64,000 bases of DNA from Streptomyces sp. 6-11-2 (GCF_006540305.1 NZ_BJOR01000001.1:3162001-3226000); one strand, 5' to 3'. Positions 7,098-16,683 are shown, counted from the stretch's first letter. A program made the numbers and translations. The notes: generated by a model not told the origin, from the letters alone.

Positions 7098-7865
7098 ATG
7101 ACGAACCCCACCATCAGGTCGAGCGTCCGTCTGGACGACCTCATCTCGGCCATCAAGAAGGTCCACCAGGAACCCCTCGAACAGCTCCAGGACGCCGTGC
7201 TCGCCGGCGAGCACCTCGGCGAGGTGGCGGACCACCTCATCGGGCACTTCGTCGACCAGGCCCGCCGTTCCGGTGCCTCCTGGACCGACATCGGCAGGAG
7301 CATGGGCGTCACCCGGCAGGCCGCGCAGAAGCGGTTCGTGCCCAAGGAGTCGGCCGACCTGGACCCCAGCCAGGGCTTCAGCCGCTACACGCCCCGCGCC
7401 CGCAAGGTGGTCATGACCGCCCACGAGGAGGCCAAGGCCGCCGGGAGCGCCGAGGGAACGCCCGCGCACCTGGTCCTCGGGCTGCTCGCCGAACCCGAGG
7501 CCATGGCCGCGCAGGCCATCGAGGCCCAGGGCGTCACCCTGAACGCCGCCCGCGAGGCCGCGACCGCCGCCCTGCCACCCGCGTCCGCCGACGCTCCCGA
7601 GCTGGTCCCGTACGGCTCGGCCGCCAAGAAGGCCCTGGAACTCACCTTCCGCGAGGCCCTGCGCCTCGGCCACAACTACATCGGCACCGAGCACATCCTG
7701 CTGGCCCTGCTGGAGCTGGAGAACGGCGAGGGCGTCCTCAGCGGGCTCGGCCTGGACAAGGCACGCACCGAGGAGTACGTCGCGGCGGCCTTGGCGGAGC
7801 TGGTGAAGGACCGCGCCCGGCAGGACGAGGACCAGGAGCCGCACGACGGCGGACAGGACGGCTGA
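7098..7865 (+). CDS. HTH and Clp N-domain protein
   Basis: A 255-residue protein. Residues about 50-80 form a helix-turn-helix (DIGRSMGVTRQAAQKRF). Residues about 95-240 match the Clp N-terminal domain, a twin repeat that binds adaptors or substrates in ClpA/ClpC: FSRYTPRARKVVMTAHEEAK and later LGHNYIGTEHILLALLE. No AAA+ module follows, so it is not an unfoldase. It may be a DNA-binding regulator that senses Clp substrates or damaged proteins, and it may bind its own palindromic promoter; both ideas are inference. Confidence 0.85.
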   Translation: MTNPTIRSSVRLDDLISAIKKVHQEPLEQLQDAVLAGEHLGEVADHLIGHFVDQARRSGASWTDIGRSMGVTRQAAQKRFVPKESADLDPSQGFSRYTPRARKVVMTAHEEAKAAGSAEGTPAHLVLGLLAEPEAMAAQAIEAQGVTLNAAREAATAALPPASADAPELVPYGSAAKKALELTFREALRLGHNYIGTEHILLALLELENGEGVLSGLGLDKARTEEYVAAALAELVKDRARQDEDQEPHDGGQDG

Positions 7866-7878
7866 CCACCCTCCCGGG

Positions 7879-7898
7879 CAGCGGGCCGGAGCCCGTTG
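7879..7898 (+). terminator. Weak hairpin after the HTH-ClpN gene
   Basis: CAGCGGGC pairs with GCCCGTTG across a CGGA loop, with one G-T pair. It lies 14 bp past the stop codon and 28 bp before the next start. There is no T-run, so termination efficiency is uncertain. Confidence 0.35.
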
Positions 7899-7925
7899 TC
7901 AGACCCGCCTGCGACACTCGCCGAC

Positions 7926-9620
7926 ATGACCGACCGGTGGGCTCTGGCACCGGCCGAGGACGGCGGCGCCGAGGTCGCCCCCCTCGGCCGGGACGGCCTG
8001 CCCGCCGGTCCGGTGCACCGTGCCGCCGGCCTCGCGGAGGCGGTCCGCGGCAGACCGGACGTCACACGATGGGTGTGGCGGTCCACCGCCGAGGTCTATC
8101 CACGCCTGCTCGCCGCGGGCGTGCGGGTGGAGCGGTGCTACGACATCGAGGACGCCGAGACGCTCCTCCTCGGCCACGAGGGGCGCCACGGCGAGCCCCG
8201 CTCGGCCGCCGCCGCCCTGGCCAGGCTGCGCGGCGGCCCCGTACCGCCGGACCCGCCGCACCGGTCCGCCGAACCCGGCGCGCAGTCCTCGCTCTTCGAG
8301 CCGCAGGGCGTGGGCCTGCCGCTGGCGGACCTGATCACGGTCTACGCCGAGCAGCAGCGGCGGCACGAGCGAGCCGAGCACCCCGACCGCATGCGCCTGC
8401 TGACCGCCGCCGAGTCGGCGGGCACGCTGGTGGCGGCCGAGATGAACCGCGCGGGCCTGCCCTGGAGCGCGGACGTGCACCGCGAGGTGCTGCACGAACT
8501 GCTCGGCGAGCGGTACGCGGGCGGCGGCGAGCCCCGCCGACTGGCCGAACTCGCGGACGAGGTGTCCGCCGCCTTCGGCCATCGCGTGCGGCCGGATCTG
8601 CCCGCCGACGTGGTCAAGGCCTTCGCCCGGGCCGGGATCAGGGTGAAGTCCACCCGCCGCTGGGAGCTCAGGTCCGTCGACCACCCGGCCGTCGAACCCC
8701 TGCTGGAGTACAAGAGGCTGTACCGGATCTGGGTCGCCCACGGCTGGTCCTGGCTCCAGGACTGGGTGCGGGAGGGGCGGTTCAGACCGGAGTTCCTCGC
8801 CGGCGGCACGGTCACCGGCCGCTGGGTGACCAACGGCGGGGGCGCGCTGCAGATCCCCAAGGTCATCCGCCGGGCCGTGGTGGCCGACCCCGGCTGGCGG
8901 CTGGTCGTGGCCGACGCCGCCCAGATGGAGCCGCGGGTGCTGGCGGCGATCTCCCGCGACCCGGGGCTGATGGAGGTGGCGGGCCGGGACGCCGACCTCT
9001 ACCAGTCGGTGTCCGACCGGGCCTTCTCCGGCGACCGCGCCCAGGCGAAACTCGCCGTGCTCGGCGCGGTCTACGGGCAGACCTCCGGCGACGGCCTGAA
9101 GAACCTGGCCGCCCTCAGACGCCGCTTCCCCAAGGCGGTGGCGTACGTCGACGAGGCCGCGCGGGCGGGCGAGGAGGGCCGGCTCGTACGGACCTGGCTG
9201 GGCCGCACGTGTCCCCCGGCCGCCGGGACGACGGAGGACGCGACCGGAGAGGCGGGCCTTCCGCAGGACGACCCGGCCTCCGCGCCACCCGCCGACCAGG
9301 GCTGGATGCCGGGGTACGCCTCCACCAACTCGCGTGCCCGAGGCCGGTTCGCCCGCAACTTCGTCGTGCAGGGCAGCGCCGCGGACTGGGCCCTGCTGCT
9401 GCTCGCGGCGCTGCGCCGCACCTGCCGGGACATGGCGGCCGAACTGGTCTTCTTCCAGCACGACGAGGTGATCGTGCACTGCCCGAAGGAGGAGGCGGAC
9501 ACGGTCGTCGAGGCGATCCGGCAGGCCGCGGAGGTGGCGGGACGGCTGACATTCGGCGAGACCCCGGTGCGGTTTCCGTTCACGACGGCGGTGGTGAAGT
9601 GCTACGCCGACGCGAAGTGA
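7926..9620 (+). CDS. PolA-like DNA polymerase (3'-5' exonuclease-like plus family A polymerase)
   Basis: A 564-residue family A polymerase without a 5'-3' nuclease domain. The N-terminal third is an exonuclease-like fold. Polymerase motif A reads VVADAAQMEPRVLAAISRD, where the usual DYSQIELR is DAAQMEPR. Motif B/O-helix is RAQAKLAVLGAVYGQTSG and motif C is FFQHDEVIVHCP. The length and domain order match the second PolA-like enzyme seen in many actinobacteria and thought to help in repair. The ATG at 7926 is preferred; an in-frame start 30 bp upstream is possible. Confidence 0.87.
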   Translation: MTDRWALAPAEDGGAEVAPLGRDGLPAGPVHRAAGLAEAVRGRPDVTRWVWRSTAEVYPRLLAAGVRVERCYDIEDAETLLLGHEGRHGEPRSAAAALARLRGGPVPPDPPHRSAEPGAQSSLFEPQGVGLPLADLITVYAEQQRRHERAEHPDRMRLLTAAESAGTLVAAEMNRAGLPWSADVHREVLHELLGERYAGGGEPRRLAELADEVSAAFGHRVRPDLPADVVKAFARAGIRVKSTRRWELRSVDHPAVEPLLEYKRLYRIWVAHGWSWLQDWVREGRFRPEFLAGGTVTGRWVTNGGGALQIPKVIRRAVVADPGWRLVVADAAQMEPRVLAAISRDPGLMEVAGRDADLYQSVSDRAFSGDRAQAKLAVLGAVYGQTSGDGLKNLAALRRRFPKAVAYVDEAARAGEEGRLVRTWLGRTCPPAAGTTEDATGEAGLPQDDPASAPPADQGWMPGYASTNSRARGRFARNFVVQGSAADWALLLLAALRRTCRDMAAELVFFQHDEVIVHCPKEEADTVVEAIRQAAEVAGRLTFGETPVRFPFTTAVVKCYADAK

Positions 9621-9691
9621 GTGCGGCGGCGGGACGAGCGCCGGGCAGGACGTGAGCCTGGGGCCCGACACGGGATCGAACCCCGTACAGA

Positions 9692-9776
9692 CCCGGCAGA
9701 CAGCCCGAACACCGTACGGCCCCGGCAAAGCAAACGGCCCGAACACCGTACGGCCCCGGCAGACAGCCCGAACTCC
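9692..9776 (+). repeat. Three direct repeats of about 29-34 bp
   Basis: Units begin at 9692, 9721 and 9755. Each starts CCCGGCA and contains GCCCGAAC; the first two end ACACCGTACGGC, while the third diverges after GCCCGAAC. They lie between the polymerase and glycosyltransferase genes, which converge. Spacing and unit number do not suit a CRISPR; replication slippage or a multi-copy binding site are possible. Confidence 0.6.
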
Positions 9777-9843
9777 GCAGCGACCCGCCCCCTCCCCGGC
9801 ACGCACCGGGCCTCGCGCGGCCCCGCCCGTCGTGATCCGGCGG

Positions 9844-10746
9844 TCAGACGACCGGCGGCCGGCCGAGCCTGGTCAGCCGCCACACGGTCCGCCAGCGCAT
9901 GGGCCGCCGCTCCCCCGCGGACCCGCGCAGCCCCTCCACGAACCCGCCGAACCAGGCCCGCAGCCCGGCGAGCGAACGGGTCCGCGCCAGGGTGAGCAGC
10001 GTCCACACGCCGAGGTGCACCGGGACGAGCGGGAGCGGCAGCCGCCGCCGGACCAGCCAGACCCGGTTGCGGGCAGTGACCCGGTAGTAGATCGCGTGCC
10101 GGGCGGGCGAGGTCTTCGGGTGCCGCAGGAGCAGTTCGGGCGCGTAGAGGATCTTCCAGCCGGCGTCGGCGGCACGCCAGGCCAGGTCGGTCTCCTCGTG
10201 CGCGAAGAAGAACTCCGCGGGCCAGTCCCCGGTCTGCTCCAGCATCGCCATCCGCAGGGCGTGCCCGCCGCCGAGGAACCCGGTGACGTACCCGCCCCGC
10301 ATCGGGCCCGACCCGCCGATCCGCGGCACGTGCCGCTGCTGGGTCTCGCCGCACTCGTCGGCGATGCGGAAGCCGACGATGCCGAGGCGCGGGTCGGCGG
10401 CGTACAGATCCCGTACCCGGCGCAGTACGTCGGCGTCGACCAGGAGCCCGTCGTCGTCCAGCTCCACGACCACGTCCACATCCCCGAACTCCCGCAGCCG
10501 GGCCAGGGCGACGTTGCGCCCGCCGGGGCAGCCGAGGTTCTCGTCGAGATCGACCGCCGTGACCTCGCCGGGCAGGGACAGCCGGCGGGCGAACTCGGGC
10601 AGCCGGCACCCGTTGCCGACGATCACGATGCGCGCGGGCGCGAGATCCTGCTTGGCCACGGACTCCAGCAGGGCGTCGACCTCGGCAGGCCGGTTGCCCA
10701 TGGTCACCACCGCGACAGCGATCCTCGGCTCCACCACGGCCCTCAT
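9844..10746 (-). CDS. Family 2 glycosyltransferase
   Basis: A 300-residue GT-A enzyme. It begins IAVAVVTMGNRPAEVDALL, typical of GT2, followed by LDENLGCPGGRNVALAR and the acidic metal site VVELDDDGLLVD. FFFAHEETDLAWRAADAGW is the rhamnosyl/galactofuranosyl-transferase-like ED motif region. The C-terminal part is rich in Arg and hydrophobic residues and may touch the membrane. The donor is expected to be a nucleotide sugar; the acceptor is unknown. ATG at 10744-10746 is preferred; a GTG 27 bp upstream is also in frame. Confidence 0.85.
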   Translation of the reverse strand: MRAVVEPRIAVAVVTMGNRPAEVDALLESVAKQDLAPARIVIVGNGCRLPEFARRLSLPGEVTAVDLDENLGCPGGRNVALARLREFGDVDVVVELDDDGLLVDADVLRRVRDLYAADPRLGIVGFRIADECGETQQRHVPRIGGSGPMRGGYVTGFLGGGHALRMAMLEQTGDWPAEFFFAHEETDLAWRAADAGWKILYAPELLLRHPKTSPARHAIYYRVTARNRVWLVRRRLPLPLVPVHLGVWTLLTLARTRSLAGLRAWFGGFVEGLRGSAGERRPMRWRTVWRLTRLGRPPVV

Positions 10747-11025
10747 CCCATCCGACGACAACGGCGCCCGCACGGCGCCCCTCGTTCACCAGGATGTCGC
10801 CCGGGCGGCGCCGGTTGCTCTGACGCCACCTCACTTTGCGGCCTCTTGCCCCCGCCTCACCGCAACCCTCCCGGAACCGGCACGAAACCGCACCCCACGC
10901 CGTGAGTCCGTCAGCCGCCCGAGTGATGTCCGCGAAATTCCGCGCGGTCACCCGGTCGGGTACTGTCCGTCGAAAAATGTCCGGGAGAACCGGTTCAGCC
11001 GCGTTTGTTCCCCGATCATGCCCGA

Positions 11026-12660
11026 GTGAGCATGCAACTCCGAAGTGCCGCACGCCGCCGGGCCGTTCCGGCCGCCGTGGGCTCCCTCCTCGCCCTGTCC
11101 CTCCTGACCGCCCCGTCCGCCGACGCGCAGCCCGCCGGCACGCGACAGACCGGCGGCGGGCTCCCGTCGCGTGCCGTGCCGCAGTCCAGGCCGATGACGG
11201 TCGCGGAGGCCCGTACGGACGCCTACCTGAGATCGCTGCGCTCCCGGCCCATGCGCTTGCGCGGGTTCTTCGTGAGCCTGCCCAAGGGCGGGGACCTGCA
11301 CAACCACCTCTCCGGCGCGGTGTCCACGGAGTACCTGATCAAACTGGCCGCCGAGGACGGGCTGTGCGTCGAGACCGCGACGCTGACCGCCGTCGCGCCG
11401 CCGTGCGGGCCCGGGACCCGCCCCGCGGCGGACGCCCGGACCGACCGCGCCTTCCACGACGCGCTGGTCCGCGCGTGGTCCATGGAGGACTTCCCGCCCG
11501 GCGGCAACGGCCACGACCACTTCTTCGACACCTTCGGGAAGTTCGGCGAGGTGACCTGGCGGCACCGGGGCAAGCTGCTCGCCCAGGTCGCCGACCACGT
11601 CGCGGGCCAGAACCAGTTCTATCTGGAGACCATGGTCACCCCGGCCTCCGACGGCGCGAAGCAGCTGGCCGCCGAGGTCGGCTGGGACAGCGATCTCGCC
11701 GCGCTGCACCGCAAGTTGGTGGCCGGCGGCAAGCTGGACAAGCTGGTCGCCGCAGCCCGCAAGGAGGCCGACGACGGCGACGCCGAGTTCCGCGCGACCG
11801 AGCGCTGCGGCACCCGCAAGGCCCGGCCCGGCTGCCGGCTCACCGTCCGCTGGATCTCCCAGGCCTCCCGGGGCAGCGCCCCGGAGCGGGTCTTCACCCA
11901 ACTCGCCCTGGGCCTGCGGCTGGCCGAGCGCGACCCGCGCTTCGTCGCGGTCAACCTCGTCCAGCCGGAGGACGGAGACGTCGCGCTGCGCGACTACAGC
12001 CTCCAGATGCACATGGTCCGCTATCTGCGCGGCCAGTACCCGAAGGCCCATGTCACCCTGCACGCGGGCGAGTTGTGGCCCGGGCTGGTCAAGCCCAAGG
12101 ACCTGAGGTTCCACATCGAGGAGGCCGTCGACGTCGCCCGCACCGAGCGCGTCGGGCACGGCGTCGACCTCGTCCACGAGGACGGCTGGCGGAGCACGGC
12201 CCGCACCATGGCCGCCCGCCAGGTCGCCGTCGAAGTGCCCTTCACCAGCAACGCCCAGATCCTCGGGGTGAAGGGCGCCGACCACCCCTTCACCACGTAT
12301 CGCCGCTACGGCGTCCCCATCGTGCTGGCCACCGACGACCCCGGCGTGTCCCGGATCGACATCAGCCACGAGTACCAGTACGCCGCCACGACCTACGGCC
12401 TTTCCTACGCCGAGCTGAAGGACCTCGCGCGCGCCTCACTCCAGTACGCCTTCCTGCCCGGTGCGAGCCTGTGGCAGGGCAATCCCACCACCACGGGCTA
12501 CCGGGTCGTGCCGGCCTGCCGCGGTGAGCGCCCCGGCCTGCCCGTACGGACCCGGGCCTGTCAGCTCCTGCTGTCCCGCAGCCCCAAGGCGGAACTCGAG
12601 TGGCGCCAGGAGGCGGCCTTCGCCGCCTTCGAGCGCACACACGCCCGCGCGATGCGCTGA
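11026..12660 (+). CDS. Secreted adenosine deaminase-like metal-dependent hydrolase
   Basis: About 544 residues with a signal peptide (RRAVPAAVGSLLALSLLTAP, then SADAQP). Zinc-site motifs of the adenosine/AMP deaminase family follow in order: KGGDLHNHLSGAVS, VTLHAGEL, ERVGHGVDLVHE, VPFTSNAQILG and VLATDDPGVS. A cysteine-bearing insert (CVETATLTAVAPPCGPG) after the first motif is not in cytosolic enzymes and suits an exported protein. It likely deaminates adenosine or a related nucleoside outside the cell. GTG at 11026 or ATG at 11032 are both possible starts. Confidence 0.86.
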   Translation: MSMQLRSAARRRAVPAAVGSLLALSLLTAPSADAQPAGTRQTGGGLPSRAVPQSRPMTVAEARTDAYLRSLRSRPMRLRGFFVSLPKGGDLHNHLSGAVSTEYLIKLAAEDGLCVETATLTAVAPPCGPGTRPAADARTDRAFHDALVRAWSMEDFPPGGNGHDHFFDTFGKFGEVTWRHRGKLLAQVADHVAGQNQFYLETMVTPASDGAKQLAAEVGWDSDLAALHRKLVAGGKLDKLVAAARKEADDGDAEFRATERCGTRKARPGCRLTVRWISQASRGSAPERVFTQLALGLRLAERDPRFVAVNLVQPEDGDVALRDYSLQMHMVRYLRGQYPKAHVTLHAGELWPGLVKPKDLRFHIEEAVDVARTERVGHGVDLVHEDGWRSTARTMAARQVAVEVPFTSNAQILGVKGADHPFTTYRRYGVPIVLATDDPGVSRIDISHEYQYAATTYGLSYAELKDLARASLQYAFLPGASLWQGNPTTTGYRVVPACRGERPGLPVRTRACQLLLSRSPKAELEWRQEAAFAAFERTHARAMR

Positions 12661-12753
12661 ACGCCCTCCGTGCCCTCTCCCATGTGGGCACGAGGGCACT
12701 CCCACCCCACGGGGGCACTCCGCGGCGCGAGCCCCGGCGTGCCCCCGCGGCCC

Positions 12754-12774
12754 GTGGCCCGTGGCCCGTGGCCC
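12754..12774 (+). repeat. Tandem GTGGCCC heptamers
   Basis: Three exact copies of GTGGCCC occur in a row in the short gap between two convergent genes. It is a simple repeat; no hairpin is obvious around it. Confidence 0.5.
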
Positions 12775-12792
12775 CGTCGTCCGCAGGCCGTC

Positions 12793-13962
12793 TCAGGGGT
12801 GGGCGGGGCTCTCCGCGGAGGGTGCGGCTTCGGGGACGTCGTCAGCTCGTCCGGCCACGGTCAGCCGCAGCGTCGTGGCGGCCACGACCCCCGCCACCAG
12901 ACCGCAGGTCAGTGCGGCGGGAACGCCGTTCCCGAGGCCCGCGGACAGGTACGTCAACCCCCAGCGCAGGCCCGCCCCGTCCGTCGCCATCCGCAGCAAC
13001 TGGCTCGCCAGCAGTCCGAGGACGGTCGCGCACACCGCGCCGACCGCCATCGCCGGGACGGTGGCCCGGGTCAGCAGCACGGGCAGCCACCGCAGCCCCC
13101 ACCACACCACCACGAGCACCAGTACGTCGGGAAGCCGGTGCAGGAACCAGTCACCGAACGGCGCGCCCGCCGGGCCCGCCCAGCCGCCGAGCAGCAGCCA
13201 CTGGCGCAGCAGCTCACCCGGCTCGGCGAACAGCCCACCGGCCGGGTCGATCCTCTGGATCGCGGCTGCCACCGACTGGTACGAGAGAACGACCAGGGAC
13301 AGCGCGATGATCGCGGTCCCGGCGGTGGCGGCAACACGGGCGGCGCGCGCCGGGACGGCCTGCCGCGGCAACGGACCGGCCCCCTTCGCGGTGATCCGGG
13401 CCGCGAACACCGTCCCCACCGCCGCGACCAGCGCGGCCACCACCAGGATCTGCCGCCCGGACGAGATCGTGCCCGCCAACTGGGGCAGGAAGCGGTAACT
13501 GCCGCGCCCCCGCGAGGCGATCAGCCACGGCGCGGAGACGGCCACCGCCAAGGTCCCCGCCACCAGTCCCCAGGCCCATACCGCGAGCAGCGTGGCGGGC
13601 AGCCGGCCGTGCACCGGCGGAAGCCTGCGGACCAGGTGCAGCGCGCCGGGCACGAAGAAGGCGAACACCGCGCCGAAACGGATCTGCATCGCGGTGTGGT
13701 GGAGCACCAGGTAGCGCGCTCCGTCCGGGTCAGGCGTGCCGTTGACCCAGTCGGACGCCTCGCCACCGAACCGCACGACGTCCGGAGGGTCGTACGACCA
13801 GGGGATGAGCCAGTATTCGAGCTCGGCGGCGGTCCGGCCGCCGATCGCGTCGGCGGTGCCCGCCAGGTGCAGCGCCTGCACGCTCGCCCCCGCCCACCAC
13901 AGCAACGCCGTGATCAGCAGACCCCCGACCAGCGCCGGTATCGCCGCGCGCCGATACGTCAT
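12793..13962 (-). CDS. Multi-pass membrane protein, unknown function
   Basis: A 389-residue integral membrane protein with about eight or nine hydrophobic segments, the first directly after the N-terminus (AAIPALVGGLLITALLWWAG). Between the first and second segments is an extracellular-type loop with WLIPWSYDPPDVVRFGG. The C-terminal tail is short and acidic. No transporter or enzyme motif was recognised. The ATG at 13960-13962 follows GGGGGACG; an upstream in-frame start adds 12 unlikely residues. Confidence 0.78.
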   Translation of the reverse strand: MTYRRAAIPALVGGLLITALLWWAGASVQALHLAGTADAIGGRTAAELEYWLIPWSYDPPDVVRFGGEASDWVNGTPDPDGARYLVLHHTAMQIRFGAVFAFFVPGALHLVRRLPPVHGRLPATLLAVWAWGLVAGTLAVAVSAPWLIASRGRGSYRFLPQLAGTISSGRQILVVAALVAAVGTVFAARITAKGAGPLPRQAVPARAARVAATAGTAIIALSLVVLSYQSVAAAIQRIDPAGGLFAEPGELLRQWLLLGGWAGPAGAPFGDWFLHRLPDVLVLVVVWWGLRWLPVLLTRATVPAMAVGAVCATVLGLLASQLLRMATDGAGLRWGLTYLSAGLGNGVPAALTCGLVAGVVAATTLRLTVAGRADDVPEAAPSAESPAHP

Positions 13963-14113
13963 GATCGTCCCCCGCCCTTGTCCGCGCGTTCCGCGCATGT
14001 CACAGCCGGGCGGTGAGACTACGGCTCCCCGATCACATACGGATCACGGCGGGCGGCCCGACCGGGCGCGCGCCGGCACCCCCGGAACCCGGAAGACGAC
14101 ACGAAAGGCAGGG

Positions 14114-16432
14114 TCACTGCTGTGCGTCGGGCGGCAGCAGGTCGTCCACGAGCAGGTCCTCCGCGAGCAGCCCCTCCATCGGCACTTCCACCGGCAGGCC
14201 TTCCGCGGGCAGGGCCTGCTCGCACCAGATGGTCTTGCCGTCACGGGCGTGGCGGGTGCCCCAGCGCTGGGTGAGCCGGGCGACCAGCATCAGGCCGCGT
14301 CCGCCCTCGTCGAAGATGCGGGCCTGGTGCAGATGCGGGGCGGTGCTGCTGGCGTCGGAGACCTCGCAGATGATCGTCCGGTCGTAGATGAGCCGCATCT
14401 GTATGGGGGGCTGGCCGTATCGGATGGCGTTGGTGACCAGCTCGCTCACCACCAGCTCGGTCACGAAGCCGATCTCCTCCAGCCCCCAGGCCGCCAGCAG
14501 GCGGGCGGTCCGAGCGCGGATCCGGGCCACTTCGGCCGGTTCCGCGGCGATGTCCCAGGTGACGACGCGCGTCTCGTCCAGGCCGTGCGGCCGGACCAGC
14601 AGCAGCGCCGCGTCGTCGGTCGGGGGCTCGGGCAGCAGCCTCTTGACCACGTGGTCGCACAGCGCTTCCAGCGAGTCGCACGGCTCGGTCAGTGCCTCGC
14701 GCAGTTCTTCCAGCCCCGCTTCCAGGTCGCGCTGCCGGGATTCGACCAAGCCGTCGGTGTAGAAGGCGAGCAGACAGCCCTCCGGCACCTCCATCTCCAC
14801 CGTCTCGAACGGCACGCCGCCGACACCGAGCGGCGGCCCGGTGGGCAGGTCGAGGAAGTCGGCGCTGCCGTCCGGGGCCACGACGATGGGCGCCGGATGG
14901 CCGGCACCGGCCAGGGAGCAACGCCCGGTCACCGGGTCGTACACCGCGTACAAGCAGGTGGTTCCGACGTCCACGGCGCCTCCGCCGGCCGGGTCGGCAC
15001 CGTCGTCGGCGCCCGATTCCGCGGACTGCCGGCTCACCAGGTCGTCCAGCCTGGTGAGCAGCTCCTCCGGGGTGGGATCGACATCGGCGAGGGTGCGCAC
15101 GGCCGTGCGCAGCCTGCCCATGGCCGCGGCGGCGTGGATGCCGTGGCCGACCACGTCCCCCACCACCAGCGCGACCCGGGCACCGGAGAGCCCGATCACG
15201 TCGTACCAGTCGCCGCCGACCCCGGCACGGGGTGCGGCAGGCAGATATCGGGAGGCGGCCGACACCGCCGATTGCTCGGGCAGCTGCTGCGGCAGCAGAC
15301 TGCTCTGCAGGGTACGGGCGATCTCGTACTGGTTCTCCAGCGCCGCGGCCTTCTCGATGCTCGCCGAGGCCAGCTGGGAGAGCTGGACGAGGATCGCCTC
15401 GTCGTCGGCCGTGAAGTCGCTGCCGTCCTTCTTGTCCGAGAGCTGGATCAGCCCCAGGTTGCGACCGTCGGTGGCGATCAGCGGGACGGCCAGCCAACCG
15501 CGCATCGGCGGATGAACGGCGGCGTAGGAGCCGAAGCCCCGCCAGGCCGGGTGGGCCTCCAGCTCGTCCTGGGTCATCCGCATCGGCCGGTTCTCCTTGC
15601 ACACCAGGACATAGATCCCCTCTCCGACCGGGGGCGCGTCGAAGAAGCGGTACTCGCCGTACTTGTCCGACAGGGAGACTGCGTTGATCGCCTGGGCCCA
15701 GCGGAGGTTCGTGGTCATGCTGGTGACCGACTGGTGCGTGCCCACCAGCGACCTGGCCTCCTCGGTGACCGTCTGGAGGGCGAAGTCCAGTGACGGCGCG
15801 GCATTGATCCGCAGACTGGACCGGGCCAGGTCCTGCAACTGCTGGGACCTTCTGTGCTCCACCACGGCGGCGGCCGCGGCCTGCTCGTAGAGCCGCCCGT
15901 GTTCGGCCGCGTCCAGCCGCAACCGGATCTCGCTCATCACCGAGGCGCCCAGCTGCTCCAGGGCGCACCGCTGCTCCGTGTCCCACACCCTCGGCCTGGT
16001 GTCGATCACGTACAGCGCGCCGATCGACAGCTCCTCCAGCAGCAGCGGCACGCCCAGGTACGCGCGCATGCCGGTGGCGGCGACCGCGGGGTCGGACCGG
16101 TGCGCGCAGTCGTTCCGGACGTCGTCGATGACCAGTGGCCGGCCCGACACCACCAGCTCGGAGCAGAAGCCCCAGTCGACTCGCTCCTGCTCCCCGTGCC
16201 GCGGTACGGCTCTGCCGATCCCGCCCCGGATGAACTGCCGGTCCGCCCCGGCCAGACTGATCAGGGCCATTCGGGTGTCCAGCAGCCGCACGGCCAGGCA
16301 CACGGACCGGGCGAAGGCGTCCGTGGTCAGCTCGTCGACCGCGCGGACGGCGTCCACCGCGGCCAGCCGTGAGGGCTCGCGCAGCACCGTGGCAGGGTTC
16401 GGCGGGTTGCCCGCCTTACCGAGCTCGGCCAT
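14114..16432 (-). CDS. GAF-GAF-SpoIIE phosphatase-HATPase regulatory protein
   Basis: A 772-residue multidomain regulator. Two GAF domains (about residues 20-175 and 210-370; LGVPLLLEELSIGALYVID in the first) are followed by a PP2C-type SpoIIE phosphatase (about 390-590; VGGDWYDVIGLSGARVALVV and GDVVGHGIHAAAAMGRLR) and a C-terminal HATPase domain (about 620-740; LVVSELVTNAIRYGQPPIQM, then EGGRGLMLVARL). Such proteins dephosphorylate STAS anti-anti-sigma factors and may also act as their kinase, so it belongs to the partner-switching network with proteins like BldG. The ATG at 16430-16432 follows GGAGGGG. Confidence 0.9.
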   Translation of the reverse strand: MAELGKAGNPPNPATVLREPSRLAAVDAVRAVDELTTDAFARSVCLAVRLLDTRMALISLAGADRQFIRGGIGRAVPRHGEQERVDWGFCSELVVSGRPLVIDDVRNDCAHRSDPAVAATGMRAYLGVPLLLEELSIGALYVIDTRPRVWDTEQRCALEQLGASVMSEIRLRLDAAEHGRLYEQAAAAAVVEHRRSQQLQDLARSSLRINAAPSLDFALQTVTEEARSLVGTHQSVTSMTTNLRWAQAINAVSLSDKYGEYRFFDAPPVGEGIYVLVCKENRPMRMTQDELEAHPAWRGFGSYAAVHPPMRGWLAVPLIATDGRNLGLIQLSDKKDGSDFTADDEAILVQLSQLASASIEKAAALENQYEIARTLQSSLLPQQLPEQSAVSAASRYLPAAPRAGVGGDWYDVIGLSGARVALVVGDVVGHGIHAAAAMGRLRTAVRTLADVDPTPEELLTRLDDLVSRQSAESGADDGADPAGGGAVDVGTTCLYAVYDPVTGRCSLAGAGHPAPIVVAPDGSADFLDLPTGPPLGVGGVPFETVEMEVPEGCLLAFYTDGLVESRQRDLEAGLEELREALTEPCDSLEALCDHVVKRLLPEPPTDDAALLLVRPHGLDETRVVTWDIAAEPAEVARIRARTARLLAAWGLEEIGFVTELVVSELVTNAIRYGQPPIQMRLIYDRTIICEVSDASSTAPHLHQARIFDEGGRGLMLVARLTQRWGTRHARDGKTIWCEQALPAEGLPVEVPMEGLLAEDLLVDDLLPPDAQQ

Positions 16433-16644
16433 GACCCCTCCGCGCCTGCTGTGTGAGTACGCACCCCGCTCGGATCCGCGGTCCAGGACCTTGGCCCGGG
16501 ACCGCCAGGCCGCCCGAAGATCTCGCATGCGCCCTCGTGGTTCCACCGAGGCCTGGACGTTCCGACCGGGAGTCACCCTTGCCTGATTCCAAAAGTACGC
16601 CTGCCCGTCGTGGCGGCGAACTCGGCCGGGGACCACGGAACGAC

Positions 16645-16680
16645 AAAGGACCAGCTGGGAGCGTTCCCCACTGGTCCTCC
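16645..16680 (-). terminator. Diverged copy of the tRNA-Thr terminator hairpin
   Basis: GGACCAG (16648-16654) pairs with CTGGTCC (16671-16677). It matches the real tRNA terminator at 16804-16837 base for base over most of its length and lies in the same position behind the tRNA 3' fragment, so tRNA half and terminator were duplicated together. Confidence 0.6.
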
Positions 16681-16683
16681 CAG

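Noticed and set aside
7091..9655. A very long plus-strand open frame overlapping the HTH-ClpN and polymerase genes
   Set aside because: It is Arg/Pro/Gly-rich without any domain, and lies out of frame with two well-recognised genes; such frames are by-products of high GC.
9663..9690. A tRNA T-arm-like sequence (CGGGATCGAACCCCG)
   Set aside because: The stem pairs only with a shifted loop, and no acceptor, D or anticodon arms can be formed around it.
9692..9776. CRISPR array
   Set aside because: Units of unequal length abut each other with no unique spacers.
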